A stretch of 64,000 nt of DNA from Deltaproteobacteria bacterium (GTDB taxonomy: Bacteria > Myxococcota_A > Polyangia > Polyangiales > Ga0077539): positions 1 to 64,000 of the forward strand of contig CANJUR010000009.1 of assembly GCA_947477565.1 (NCBI GenBank), read 5' to 3'. Within the stretch, counting starts at the first letter, position 1; each line of letters begins with the position of its first letter. Made by a program: the position numbers and the translations under genes. The notes below the pieces were generated by a model. That model was given only the letters and a program-made list of their open reading frames with translations. It made no database searches and was not told the DNA's origin. Of the stretch, positions 22,947 to 31,753 are shown piece by piece.

Positions 22947-24413
22947 TCAGAGCCCGCCGTCGACGTCGCCCAGAACCAGCGCCGCAAGCTCCCCGTGGCC
23001 CAGCAGCATCAGCCACCGCGCGGCCTCCCGCTGCGAACCCATCCGCAACCGACCATGCACCGACCGCGCAGCGTCCGCCCCGAGAGAGCGAACGGCGTAG
23101 GCCGCCCGCAGCGGGTCGTCGCTCCCCGCGAGCAGGCGCGTCGCCGCCGACCGACGCGCATCGTCCGGAACGTCCGACGCGCAGAGGGCGTAGGCGTCGT
23201 CGGTCCACGGCGCGCGCCCACGGCGTAGGCCATCGCAGCCGTTGGGCGCAGACGCATCGAGGCGAGCGAGCACCGGGCCGAGCGCGATCATCGCCAGGCC
23301 CGCGCTGCCCCAAGCAGGAGCCATGCGCGCGGCCCGCAGCGACTCCGTGGCGGCCTCCGCGAGGCGGTCCGTCGCGAGGAGCACGCGAGCGCGGGCGAGG
23401 TGCGCCGCCGGATCGTCGCGCAGCGCAATGGCCGCGCGCAGATCGCTGTCCGCAAGGTCGAGGCCGCTCGAGCCGCCGACTTCGATCCACACCCGGGCGC
23501 GCGCCAGGAGGGGCGTCGGTGAGGTGCTCCATGCCTCCACGGCGGCGTTGGCGTACTGCAACGCGCGGTCGCGCGGGCCGCGGTTGGTGGCGAGTTCGAG
23601 GGCCGACTGCGCCGCGATGGCGCCCGCGAGGGCCGCCGGGTCGAGGGCCTGGTGCGCCACGCTGCCGTGCGCCGTGAGCGTGCCCTCGGCAACCTCGACG
23701 ACGTGGTCGCCGGCGCGCACGACGAAGGTCCCGAGCATTCCAGTGGGGTCTACGGGCTCGTCGGGTCGGGCCGGGGCGGTGCGTTCGGCGACGGTCACGG
23801 CCGGGTCGCCCGCCGCGCGCAGCAGCGTCGCGACGAGACGCGCGAGGTCGAGCGTGCTCACCCGCTCGCGGGCCGACGGCAGCACCCGCCAGATCAGGTC
23901 CGGCGAGCGCGGCGCAGGGACGGCTTCACCCTCCCCCACGAGCGCCGCCTGGCGGCGTTGATGAACCATCTCCGCGGCCCGGCGCGCGCGCCCCACGGGA
24001 TCGTGCTCGGCTCGCACGCGAACGAGCGCTTCTTGCAGTTCTGCCCCGGCGACGAGGGGATCGTTGGCTTGCGGAGGAACCTCCATCGGGATGGGCCTCA
24101 CCCGCTCGAGCGCGCGCCGCGAGCGGAGCGTTTGCCATGCGCCTCCGCCGCCCAGGACGAGCACGAGCGCGCCGACGGCGAGCGCCCACCGACGGCGGTG
24201 CGACCTCGGCGGCGGGGCGTCCACGACGACCAGGAGATTGGTGGAGCGGAGACACTTCGGACAGCGGGGAGAACCGTCCGGACAACGGGTTCCGCAGTGG
24301 GCGCACTCGAGGGACATCGCTTGCGGGGATAGCACGTCGGGTGCCGCTCCCTCCACGAGCGCACGCCCGCTCGCCACGCGCGCACCCTCGTCGGGCACGA
24401 TGAGGTCACCCAT
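22947..24413 (-). CDS. Zinc-ribbon, single-TM, TPR-type protein
   Basis: 488 residues with ATG 24413 chosen because the frame is protein-like from there; ATG 24317 (MSLECAHCG) is possible. Zinc ribbon C37-x2-C40 ... C51-x2-C54 (CAHCGTRCPDGSPRCPKC), a Pro/Arg turn and one transmembrane helix (RWALAVGALVLVLGGGGAW). The large extracytoplasmic part has helical repeats resembling TPR/SEL1 (ALQYANAAVEAWSTSPTPLL, HLARARVLLATDRLAEAATE). Similar cytosolic zinc-ribbon plus TM plus TPR proteins are common in myxobacteria and uncharacterised. First gene of a two-gene unit with the lipoprotein at 22548. Confidence 0.75.
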   Translation of the reverse strand: MGDLIVPDEGARVASGRALVEGAAPDVLSPQAMSLECAHCGTRCPDGSPRCPKCLRSTNLLVVVDAPPPRSHRRRWALAVGALVLVLGGGGAWQTLRSRRALERVRPIPMEVPPQANDPLVAGAELQEALVRVRAEHDPVGRARRAAEMVHQRRQAALVGEGEAVPAPRSPDLIWRVLPSARERVSTLDLARLVATLLRAAGDPAVTVAERTAPARPDEPVDPTGMLGTFVVRAGDHVVEVAEGTLTAHGSVAHQALDPAALAGAIAAQSALELATNRGPRDRALQYANAAVEAWSTSPTPLLARARVWIEVGGSSGLDLADSDLRAAIALRDDPAAHLARARVLLATDRLAEAATESLRAARMAPAWGSAGLAMIALGPVLARLDASAPNGCDGLRRGRAPWTDDAYALCASDVPDDARRSAATRLLAGSDDPLRAAYAVRSLGADAARSVHGRLRMGSQREAARWLMLLGHGELAALVLGDVDGGL

Positions 24414-24585
24414 CCGTCTCAGGCCCTGAGATTCGGAGCAGGCGGTGGCGTCGCCTCGAGGAAGAAGCGCCGGCTGCGCGTTCGCGGACGACGCCCATCT
24501 TGACCTGCGCTGTACGATGAAGTCGGAACCGACCTCGCTCCATCCATCCCTGACCACGGCCTTCAGACAGGACCCCGCAAACCCC

Positions 24586-25320
24586 ATGAAGCGTTCGCCC
24601 CTCCGATCGATCTGCCTGGTTCTCGCGACGGTCGCCTGCACGGGCAACGGCTCGACGCGGCCCAGCATCCTGCTCGATGACGCCGCCCTGAGCCCGACGG
24701 ACATCAGCGCGGTGCTCCTCGACGCCCCGACGTCCGATCGGGGAGCCGTCGACGACCGCGGATCGAGCGCCGACACCATCGTCCCTGCAACCGATGCAGA
24801 CGCCAATGGGATCGACACGAGCGTCCCTGCAACCGATGCAGACGCCAATGTGATCGACACGAGCGTCCCTGCAACCGACGCAGGCTTCCCCGAGACCGAC
24901 ACAAGCGTCCCTGCACCCGATGCAGGCGCCAATGGGATCGACACAAGCGTCCCTGCACCCGATGCAGGCGCCAATGTGATCGACACAAGCGTCCCTGCAA
25001 CCGACGCAGGCGAATGCGCTGCGGGGCTTGCGTCGTGCGGCGCAGCGGGGGCTCCGCTTGAGTGCGCCGACCTGCGGGTGAACACACTGCACTGCGGTGC
25101 GTGTGGAGTGCGTTGCTGCGGCGTGAGCGACCGCTGCGTCGCGGGGGTATGCACCTCGCGCTGCCCGACGCTGATGGTGTCGTGCCCCGCGAGTCCGGCC
25201 GTAGACGCAGGGTGCGTGCAAACCCGGTGCATCGACACCTCCGTAGACGACCTCAACTGCGGCGCCTGCGGAAACGCCTGCGCCGACGGCGCCGGATGCG
25301 TCAGCGGGCGCTGCATTTAA
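24586..25320 (+). CDS. Lipoprotein with 14-residue repeats and Cys-rich domain
   Basis: ATG 24586; signal peptide MKRSPLRSICLVLATVA-C. An Asp/Ser linker leads to almost six 14-residue units of the type DTSVPATDADANVI, then a compact Cys-rich C-terminal domain: LHCGACGVRCCGVSDRCVAG and LNCGACGNACADGAGCVSG. The NCGACGxxC-x(n)-GxxCxxGxC pattern recurs in myxobacterial exoproteins and is probably disulphide-bonded. 244 residues. Divergent from the zinc-ribbon/TPR gene across 172 bp. Role unknown; surface display on a flexible stalk is likely. Confidence 0.78.
   Translation: MKRSPLRSICLVLATVACTGNGSTRPSILLDDAALSPTDISAVLLDAPTSDRGAVDDRGSSADTIVPATDADANGIDTSVPATDADANVIDTSVPATDAGFPETDTSVPAPDAGANGIDTSVPAPDAGANVIDTSVPATDAGECAAGLASCGAAGAPLECADLRVNTLHCGACGVRCCGVSDRCVAGVCTSRCPTLMVSCPASPAVDAGCVQTRCIDTSVDDLNCGACGNACADGAGCVSGRCI
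24772..25011. repeat. 42-bp coding minisatellite, ~5.7 units
   Basis: Tandem 42-bp units encoding DTSVPA[TP]DA[DG]AN[GV]I within the lipoprotein at 24586. Alternating ANGI/ANVI variants suggest that a two-unit block (84 bp) was itself duplicated. Confidence 0.9.
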
Positions 25321-25495
25321 CAGGGATGCCCGTCGCGCCATTGCTTCGGCACTGCGCCAGCGGCAGTCCGTCGAGTGAGCCGGTGATGCGTGGGCGTAGC
25401 GTGGTGGCTGCCATCGCGGGCGAACGTCGCCCCAATGGCCTTCTACTCACGAGGCCCCTTGCCGCACCCCGACGCGGTGGGCTACCTCACGGCCC

Positions 25496-27136
25496 ATGTC
25501 CTTCCGGCTCCACGACAGCTTGTCCAACGCGGTGATCCCGCTGCCTCAGCGTATTCCTGGCGAGACGTCGCTCTACGTCTGCGGTCCTACGGTGTACGGG
25601 TACATCCACGTCGGCAACGCGCGGCCCCCGGTGGTCTTCGACGTGCTGGTGCGCCACCTTGAGCGTCAGGGCAACATCGTGCGGTACGTCCGCAACTTCA
25701 CCGACGTGGACGACAAGATCATCCAGGTCGCGCTCGACACGGGCGAAGCGCCGCGGGTGATTACCGACCGCTACATCGACGCCTACCGCGAGGACGTCGG
25801 CGCGCTGCTGTGCCGTCCGCCGTGGGCCGAGCCTCGCGTCAGCGAAAACATCGTGGCCATCATCGCCCACATCGAAGCGCTGATCGCGAAGGGCTTCGCG
25901 TACGTCACTGCGGACGGCGACGTGTACTACGACACCGCGACGTTCGTGGGCTACGGCAAGCTCTCCAAGCGTCACCTCGACGACCAGTGCGCCGCCGAGG
26001 GGCGGGGAAAGACCGGCGAGGGCAAGCGCAGCGAACCCGATTTCGCGCTCTGGAAGTCGGCCAAGGCCCACGAACCCGACGGCGCGCGGTGGACTTCTCC
26101 GTGGGGCGAAGGGCGACCGGGGTGGCACATCGAGTGCTCGGCGATGGCGCACGCCCTGCTCGGCGCCGGCTTCGACGTTCACGGCGGCGGACAAGACCTG
26201 AAGTTTCCCCACCACGAGAACGAGATCGCGCAGAGCGAGTCGCTCTACGGTCCGATGGCGAGCGCGTGGATGCACAACGGGTTTATCGAGGTGGACATCG
26301 AGCGCAACGCGGATTTCAGCGAGGCCGTGATGGCGCGGCTACCGGCGTTGAAGGAGGCCCACGCAGACCTCCGCAAGGTGTCCAAGTCTGATCCGAAGAA
26401 GCTGCAGGAGTACCGCGAGCGCGACCCGGCGACGCTCACCGACGACGACCGCGCGATGATCGCCGTGCTTGAGCGCAAGGTGCACTTCGGACATTGGTTT
26501 CAGCTTCGACGGCTGCGCGATCGGGTGGACGGCGAGGCCATCCGGCTGTGGATTCTCGGCACGCACTACCGCTCCCCGCTCGCCTTCGACCTTGCGGAAA
26601 CTGGCGACGGGGTGAGCTTTCCCACCATCGAGCAGGCGGAGAAGCGGCTCGAGTATTTCTACGACACGCGCCTCAAGCTGGCGGCGAAGATTCCCGCCGG
26701 GGTGATGGCCAAGGCTACGTTGGTGGACATCATCGGAAAGCTCGTGCGGGACTTCGACGCCGCGCTCGACGACGACCTCAACACCGCCGGAGCGCTCGAC
26801 CCCTTCGCGCATGTGTTTACGCTCACCAACAAGCTCTGTGACACGAAGCGTCCGGACCAGCGCGACCTCGACGCAGCGGACGCGGCCATCACCCACATCA
26901 CGGCCGTTCTTGGCATCGGCGAGGGCGACCCGGAGTCCTTCTTCGCGCGGGTGACGTCCCGACGTGTTCGGTGCCGCAAGCTCGACCCGGCGCGCATCGA
27001 CGGCCTGGTGCAGCAGCGCACCGCGACCCGGGAGTCGAAGGAGTTCGCTCGCGCCGACGAGATTCGCGCCGAGCTAACCGCCATGGGTATCGAACTGCGT
27101 GATGGCGCTTCGGGAACCACCTGGCGCGCGGTATAG
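25496..27136 (+). CDS. cysS: Cysteinyl-tRNA synthetase with disrupted KMSKS loop
   Basis: 546 residues, longer than E. coli CysS (461). Class I features: HVGN (H38-N41, the HIGH equivalent) in YVCGPTVYGYIHVGNARP. All four zinc ligands that select cysteine are present: C29, C214 in HIECSAM, H239 and E243 in FPHHENE. The C-terminal anticodon-domain end is FARADEIRAELTAMGIELRD. Where the family has VDxEKMSKSLGNFF, this protein has ~56 extra residues (268-331). They contain a K294-VSKS motif well before the strand that should follow it (GHWFQLRRLRD), while the position adjoining GHWF reads ERKVHF. The reading frame is otherwise intact and codon use normal. Function as CysRS is likely, with an altered activation loop. 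Confidence 0.93.
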   Translation: MSFRLHDSLSNAVIPLPQRIPGETSLYVCGPTVYGYIHVGNARPPVVFDVLVRHLERQGNIVRYVRNFTDVDDKIIQVALDTGEAPRVITDRYIDAYREDVGALLCRPPWAEPRVSENIVAIIAHIEALIAKGFAYVTADGDVYYDTATFVGYGKLSKRHLDDQCAAEGRGKTGEGKRSEPDFALWKSAKAHEPDGARWTSPWGEGRPGWHIECSAMAHALLGAGFDVHGGGQDLKFPHHENEIAQSESLYGPMASAWMHNGFIEVDIERNADFSEAVMARLPALKEAHADLRKVSKSDPKKLQEYRERDPATLTDDDRAMIAVLERKVHFGHWFQLRRLRDRVDGEAIRLWILGTHYRSPLAFDLAETGDGVSFPTIEQAEKRLEYFYDTRLKLAAKIPAGVMAKATLVDIIGKLVRDFDAALDDDLNTAGALDPFAHVFTLTNKLCDTKRPDQRDLDAADAAITHITAVLGIGEGDPESFFARVTSRRVRCRKLDPARIDGLVQQRTATRESKEFARADEIRAELTAMGIELRDGASGTTWRAV

Positions 27137-27196
27137 TCTGACCTTCGTAGCAGCTTCGCCCTTCCTACCTCAGCCGTTTCGGAGTCCACCGCAGCG

Positions 27197-28834
27197 ATGA
27201 CCGCCCCGACCACCCGGCCTACCACCGAAGGGACCTTCGCAAAGACACCGCTACCCAACGTGCTCCTCTACGCTCGCGAGAAGAAGCTGACGGGCTCCTT
27301 CGCGGTGATTAATCCGCCGCTCAATGCGGCCGGGGGCGCGAAGGACGACGGCGTCGGCGAGTCGCTTCTGTACATGGAGCGGGGCACCGTGGCGGGCGTG
27401 CGACTGCCGCGCTTCTCGCAAAACCTCGCGTGCATCCTGCACGAGCTTGGGCTGCTCACGGACGACGCGTTCATCGTCGCGCAGCAGGCCCTCGACGCGC
27501 CTGGCGCAGAGGAGATTCCGACGATTCTGCGGCTGCGCGCGGCGGACCCGACCACCCTCGAGGTCGCTCTTCGCGAGCAGCTTCGTCGCAAGGTGGTCGC
27601 CCTCTTCGGCAACCCGCAAGGCACCTACGCGTACTACGCCGACGTCGATCTCCTCGACGGCGACCGCGCCCGCGCGCCGGAGGACGTCCTACCGATCGTC
27701 TGGCGGGGCTTGCAGCACGCGCCGCCGTCGGAGTCTTCCATGGCCGGAGTCTTCGAGAAGATCGGCCAACGCGGACTGCGACTGCGCGAAGGCCACGAGT
27801 TTGATCGCTTCGAGTTCGGCGTCGAACTGGGCCTCGCAGCCACGCAGTTGCGCACCGCGCCGTCTAGCCCCGAACAGTTGATGGGCCTCGCGCCAGACCC
27901 CGCGCTCGTCCGCACGATGCTTTACCTCCTTGCGCTCACCAAACAGATCGAGGCTGTCTCTCTTGCCGCGACGCAGCCGACTGGCTCCGCGCCTGCTGCG
28001 GTCGCCATCACGTCCACACTCGGCGCCCCGAAGTCGGACTCCGATCGGCCGTCGTTGCTACCCAGCGCAGAGACCGCCGCCGCGGTCGATCCGAAGGCCA
28101 GGGAAGCCCGCACGCACCTCGCGCGCATGGAGCACTGGACCTACTTCGAGATGTTCGATCTGACGGTCGCTGCGACGATGGAGGACATCCGTGCGCGCTT
28201 CCCGGTGGTGGCCGCGGCGTGGCACCCCGATCGCGCCGGCACCCCGGAGTTGCGCGCACTCCACACGGAGATTTTCTCGCTCTACAACCACGCCTTCACT
28301 TCGCTCGCGGAGCCCGGTTCGCGCGAGCAGTACGAGAGCACCATCGCTGGCGGCGGCGGGACGCCCGCGGCACAGAAGAAGGTCAACGCGGTGCTCGACT
28401 CCGTGCAGGAAGCCCACCGCGCGGAGATCGCCTACAAGCGCAAGGACTACGTCGAGGCCGAGCGCATGCTCCGCCGCGTGCTCGAAGTGAACCCCGACGA
28501 CATCGCCGTCAACGTGCTGCTCTGCCAGTGTCTGATCGAGACCAACCCCGCGCCCCACCTCGACGACATCGTCACGAGGCTCGCGAAGATCATGCGATCG
28601 ACGGACACCAACGACCAGGCGCACTACCTCATGGGGATGGTGTGCAAGGTGCGCAGTGACAAGCGAGCGCACGGGTTCTTCCGCTCGGCACTGGCGATCA
28701 ACCCCAACAACCTCGACGCCCAGCGCGAGGTGCGCATCGCGGAGATGCGACGCGACCAGCGACGCGAGCAAGCCAACAGCCCGGTGACGAAGATCACCAA
28801 CATGTTCAACAGCATCTTCGGCGGGAAGAAGTAG
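27197..28834 (+). CDS. DUF4388 - J-domain - TPR protein
   Basis: 545 residues. The N-terminal ~180 residues match the DUF4388 (PATAN-like) pattern: LPNVLLYAREKKLTGSFAV, LLYMERGTVAGVRLP and a helical tail ELGLLTDDAFIVAQQALDA. A J-like domain at ~330-395 keeps the HPD tripeptide (FPVVAAAWHPDRAGT). The C-terminal helical repeats are TPR-like (AEIAYKRKDYVEAERMLRRV, DQAHYLMGMVCKVRSDKRAH). This arrangement is a recurrent myxobacterial architecture linked to signalling or social motility proteins; an HSP70 partner is implied by the HPD motif. Starts 60 bp after cysS and may share its transcript. Confidence 0.85.
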   Translation: MTAPTTRPTTEGTFAKTPLPNVLLYAREKKLTGSFAVINPPLNAAGGAKDDGVGESLLYMERGTVAGVRLPRFSQNLACILHELGLLTDDAFIVAQQALDAPGAEEIPTILRLRAADPTTLEVALREQLRRKVVALFGNPQGTYAYYADVDLLDGDRARAPEDVLPIVWRGLQHAPPSESSMAGVFEKIGQRGLRLREGHEFDRFEFGVELGLAATQLRTAPSSPEQLMGLAPDPALVRTMLYLLALTKQIEAVSLAATQPTGSAPAAVAITSTLGAPKSDSDRPSLLPSAETAAAVDPKAREARTHLARMEHWTYFEMFDLTVAATMEDIRARFPVVAAAWHPDRAGTPELRALHTEIFSLYNHAFTSLAEPGSREQYESTIAGGGGTPAAQKKVNAVLDSVQEAHRAEIAYKRKDYVEAERMLRRVLEVNPDDIAVNVLLCQCLIETNPAPHLDDIVTRLAKIMRSTDTNDQAHYLMGMVCKVRSDKRAHGFFRSALAINPNNLDAQREVRIAEMRRDQRREQANSPVTKITNMFNSIFGGKK

Positions 28835-28844
28835 GCGTCTGCAG

Positions 28845-29771
28845 TCAGGGGTGGGTGATCGCCACCCCGAGCAGCAACCCCTGCCCGGTCACCTGCGCGG
28901 TCGGCACCACCATCGCCGCCGCCGGCTCTGCCTGCCGCCCGAGCGCGAAGAACGTCGCGCCCCCGACCACCAGTCCGCTCAACGCAAACACGGCGCTTCG
29001 CTGCATGCCCGCGGCGGTCACCTCGCCGTCGCGCACGGCATGCGCCAACAGCACCCCGCCGCCCATCAGTACGGCCATCCCGATGGCCCCTGCGCCCACG
29101 AGGCGCATCGTCGGCAGCGTCGGCCGCACCATCGCGCGAAACACCAGCGCCGCCGTGAGCATCGCGAGTTCACCGGTGAGCGACCACGCGCCGATCTGCG
29201 GGCCGCACCGCACCGAGCCGCACAGCAGGCCGCCGAGCAGCGCACCGCCGACGCCGCCGGTCGCCACGAAGAGCGCGTCTACGGGCATCGCATCGGTCAG
29301 GTGCCCGACGAGCGCGCCGAGTGCGATGCCCGAGGTTGTCCCGATGAAGGTGGACCACCCGGCGAGCGTCGCCCCGGTCGGAGACGACTCGCCGCGCACC
29401 CAGGTGCTGATGGACGCCGCCGCGAGGTACCCGAGCATGCCGCCTGCTCCCGCGGAGAGTCCGCGGCCGCGCCGCATGGGGAAGCGCCTCTCGATCAAGA
29501 GAGCGCCCACCGGAACGGCCAGCGCCAGCGCGCCCGGCAGGAGCCAGAACGTCTCAGGCTCCGGGTCATCGACGGTGCGCCCGAAGGCGCCGAGGTTGAT
29601 CGCCGTCCCCAGGCGCAGTCCGTAGGTCGCCGTCAGCAGCCCGAAGAGAATGCGCTCGTCGCGCTTCATGCGCGTGCTCACCGGCCCCGGCGTGGTGGTC
29701 GTCTGCGCGGACGCGCTCGCGCCAAGCGTGAGAAGTGCCGCGCCCAGCACCCACGTCACGCGCAGCGTCAC
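28845..29771 (-). CDS. Polytopic membrane protein, unknown
   Basis: GTG start at 29771 overlaps the uppP stop (GTGA). 308 residues: a signal-like N-terminus (VTLRVTWVLGAALLTLGASA), then about seven to eight hydrophobic, Gly/Ala-rich segments (GLLTATYGLRLGTAINLGAF, GIALGALVGHLTDAMPVDAL, GGVGGALLGGLLCGSV, GMAVLMGGGVLLAHAV). The Gly-zipper composition resembles small integral membrane proteins rather than transporters. Coupling to UppP suggests a cell-envelope role. It converges with the DUF4388 gene, stops being 10 bp apart. Confidence 0.68.
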   Translation of the reverse strand: MTLRVTWVLGAALLTLGASASAQTTTTPGPVSTRMKRDERILFGLLTATYGLRLGTAINLGAFGRTVDDPEPETFWLLPGALALAVPVGALLIERRFPMRRGRGLSAGAGGMLGYLAAASISTWVRGESSPTGATLAGWSTFIGTTSGIALGALVGHLTDAMPVDALFVATGGVGGALLGGLLCGSVRCGPQIGAWSLTGELAMLTAALVFRAMVRPTLPTMRLVGAGAIGMAVLMGGGVLLAHAVRDGEVTAAGMQRSAVFALSGLVVGGATFFALGRQAEPAAAMVVPTAQVTGQGLLLGVAITHP

Positions 29772-30586
29772 GGGTGCAGCAACCCGGTGGCGAGCAGCGC
29801 GGTCACCGTCAGGGCGAGCAGCACCCGGTAGATGCCAAACACCTGAAGCCCGTGGCCGCGGAGGTACGAGAGCATCCAGCGCACCGCGATCAACGCGGAC
29901 ACCGCCGCCGCGAGGAAGCCCACCGCGAGGCTCACCGGGCCGTAGGCGTGGAGCATCACCGGGCCGCTCTTCAAGAGCTTGTACCCCGTGGCCGCGCTCA
30001 GGGTTACCAGCCCCAGTAAGAAGCTGTACTCCAGCGCTGCTTCGACGGAGAGCCCGACGAGGAGCCCGGCCACCAGCGTTGCGAGGGAGCGCGACGTCCC
30101 GGGCCACATCGCGAGGCACTGCGCGAGGCCGATGACCAGAGCGTCGCGTGCGGTGAGCGTGGTGATTGCGCGGCCTGGGCGGCGGTCGCGCTTCGTCGCG
30201 TGCAGCACGAGGATGACCACGCCGCCGACAAACCACGCGGCCACGACGGGGTAGAGCCCGAAGAGCCGCCGCTCGATGGCCTTGTCGAAGAGCTTGCCGA
30301 GCACCGCCGCGGGGAGAAATCCGAGCACCACGTTGATCGCGAGCGAGCGCCCGGCGGGGTCACGTCCGAGCACCCCGAGCGCCATCGAGCGCACGCGCGC
30401 GAAGAACACCCCGAGCACCGCCGCGATGGCCCCGAGTTGCACGCAGATCGCGAAGGCGTTGGCCTCCTCGCTCGCGACGATTCCGAGCGCCCGCTGCGCC
30501 AGGATGAGGTGCGCCGTCGAGCTTACCGGCAGGTACTCAGTGAGTCCCTCGACCACGCCCAGGACCAGGGCCACCCACCAGGACAT
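29768..30586 (-). CDS. uppP: Undecaprenyl-diphosphatase
   Basis: BacA/UppP family, 272 residues from ATG 30586 (the frame is open upstream, with GTGs at 30601 and 30598). It dephosphorylates undecaprenyl pyrophosphate in the inner membrane, recycling the lipid carrier for peptidoglycan. Motif 1 VVEGLTEYLPVSSTAHL (E13, E17, S23, H26) and motif 2 MWPGTSRSLATLVAG are both intact; about eight transmembrane helices are visible. Bacitracin tolerance is associated with the family. First gene of a two-gene unit. Confidence 0.96.
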   Translation of the reverse strand: MSWWVALVLGVVEGLTEYLPVSSTAHLILAQRALGIVASEEANAFAICVQLGAIAAVLGVFFARVRSMALGVLGRDPAGRSLAINVVLGFLPAAVLGKLFDKAIERRLFGLYPVVAAWFVGGVVILVLHATKRDRRPGRAITTLTARDALVIGLAQCLAMWPGTSRSLATLVAGLLVGLSVEAALEYSFLLGLVTLSAATGYKLLKSGPVMLHAYGPVSLAVGFLAAAVSALIAVRWMLSYLRGHGLQVFGIYRVLLALTVTALLATGLLHP

Positions 30587-30654
30587 CAACGGCTGCACCA
30601 CACCGCGCGCGTTGTACCGCACACGCGAGCGCCGCCGCGATATGTTCGCGCGCG

Positions 30655-31515
30655 ATGCGAAGACCTGCCCTGGGCTTGTTGCTGTTGGCGTTGGGCTGCG
30701 CGGGGAGGCCGCCGCGGTTTCCCATCACCGATCCGGCCCTGGCGCTCGCTCCCATCACGGCCCGGGAGCAGCGCGTCCACACGCTGCGCGCGCACGGATC
30801 AGCAGATCATTTTGGCCCGCAGGGACGCATCCGCGGCGAGGTGTACGTCTTCGTCGAGCGTCCCGGTAACGTGCGCGTCGACACCCGCGCCTTCGGCACC
30901 ACCGTGAGCACCCTGCTCTCCGACGGTCATCACCTGGCGATGGCCGACCTGCGGGGCGGCAACTTCTACGTCGGCGACGCGCGCCCGTGCGTGGCGGCGC
31001 AGCTTCTCGGCATCCCGATGGAGTCCGCGGAGGTGGTCGCGGTGCTCTCCGGCGGCCCGCCGCTCATCGCGGGCGACCGTCGCATCCGCTGGGAAGAGGG
31101 TCACTACGTCGTTGATATCGCGGGCGCGGAAGGCACCGCGGAGTCGCTCTGGCTCGAGATCACGGACGCCGAGCGCGAGGGCGTACGGCCCGGCGCCCAA
31201 CGGCCGCGCCCGGTGCACGCCGAGCTGCGCGACGCCCGCGGTGTGCGCGCGGTGCTCACCTTCGAGGACTACACCGAGGTCGAAGGCGTGGCGTTTCCCC
31301 GGCGCGTTCGCGTGGAGATCGAGCGCGACGGCATCGACCTCGTCGTGCGCTACCGCGAGATCACCCTCGACCCAGATCTCCCGGAGGACGTCTTCGATCA
31401 GACGCCCAACGCGGGCCTGCCGGTGATCGCGGTGGACTGCGCCGCCAACGCGCTGCCCCCGGCGGCGGCACCGACAGCCGACGCAGGGGTAGCGGACGGG
31501 GCGACCACGCCGTAG
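30655..31515 (+). CDS. LolA/DUF4292-like lipoprotein
   Basis: 286 residues; signal peptide MRRPALGLLLLALG-C. The mature domain reads as a half-barrel similar to LolA/LolB and DUF4292 proteins: RVHTLRAHGSADHFGPQGR, EVYVFVERPGNVRVDTRAFG, VSTLLSDGHHLAMADLRGG, ESLWLEITDAEREG, LTFEDYTEVEGVAFPRRVRV. The C-terminus is an Ala/Asp tail (PPAAAPTADAGVADG). Probable role in lipoprotein or lipid handling at the outer membrane, assigned by fold-like pattern only. Divergent from uppP with 68 bp between starts. Confidence 0.72.
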   Translation: MRRPALGLLLLALGCAGRPPRFPITDPALALAPITAREQRVHTLRAHGSADHFGPQGRIRGEVYVFVERPGNVRVDTRAFGTTVSTLLSDGHHLAMADLRGGNFYVGDARPCVAAQLLGIPMESAEVVAVLSGGPPLIAGDRRIRWEEGHYVVDIAGAEGTAESLWLEITDAEREGVRPGAQRPRPVHAELRDARGVRAVLTFEDYTEVEGVAFPRRVRVEIERDGIDLVVRYREITLDPDLPEDVFDQTPNAGLPVIAVDCAANALPPAAAPTADAGVADGATTP

Positions 31516-31753
31516 CGAGTCCTTCGCCGGAGACCCACAGGAGGAGACCACGAGACTCGATCGCCTCCCCTCCGGTCTTGCCAGAGAGGACACTTGGCTC
31601 GAATGGTCTGGTCATGCCTTGTTCTCCGGTGCGGAGGGATCGACGACCGCGATACGCGCTTGATCTGTCGCGCGGTGATGGTTTCGACGTAGCATCGCTT
31701 TTGCGCGAAGGCCTCCGCGGCGGCGGCCCTCCAGGCGATGGGGATTCCCAACG

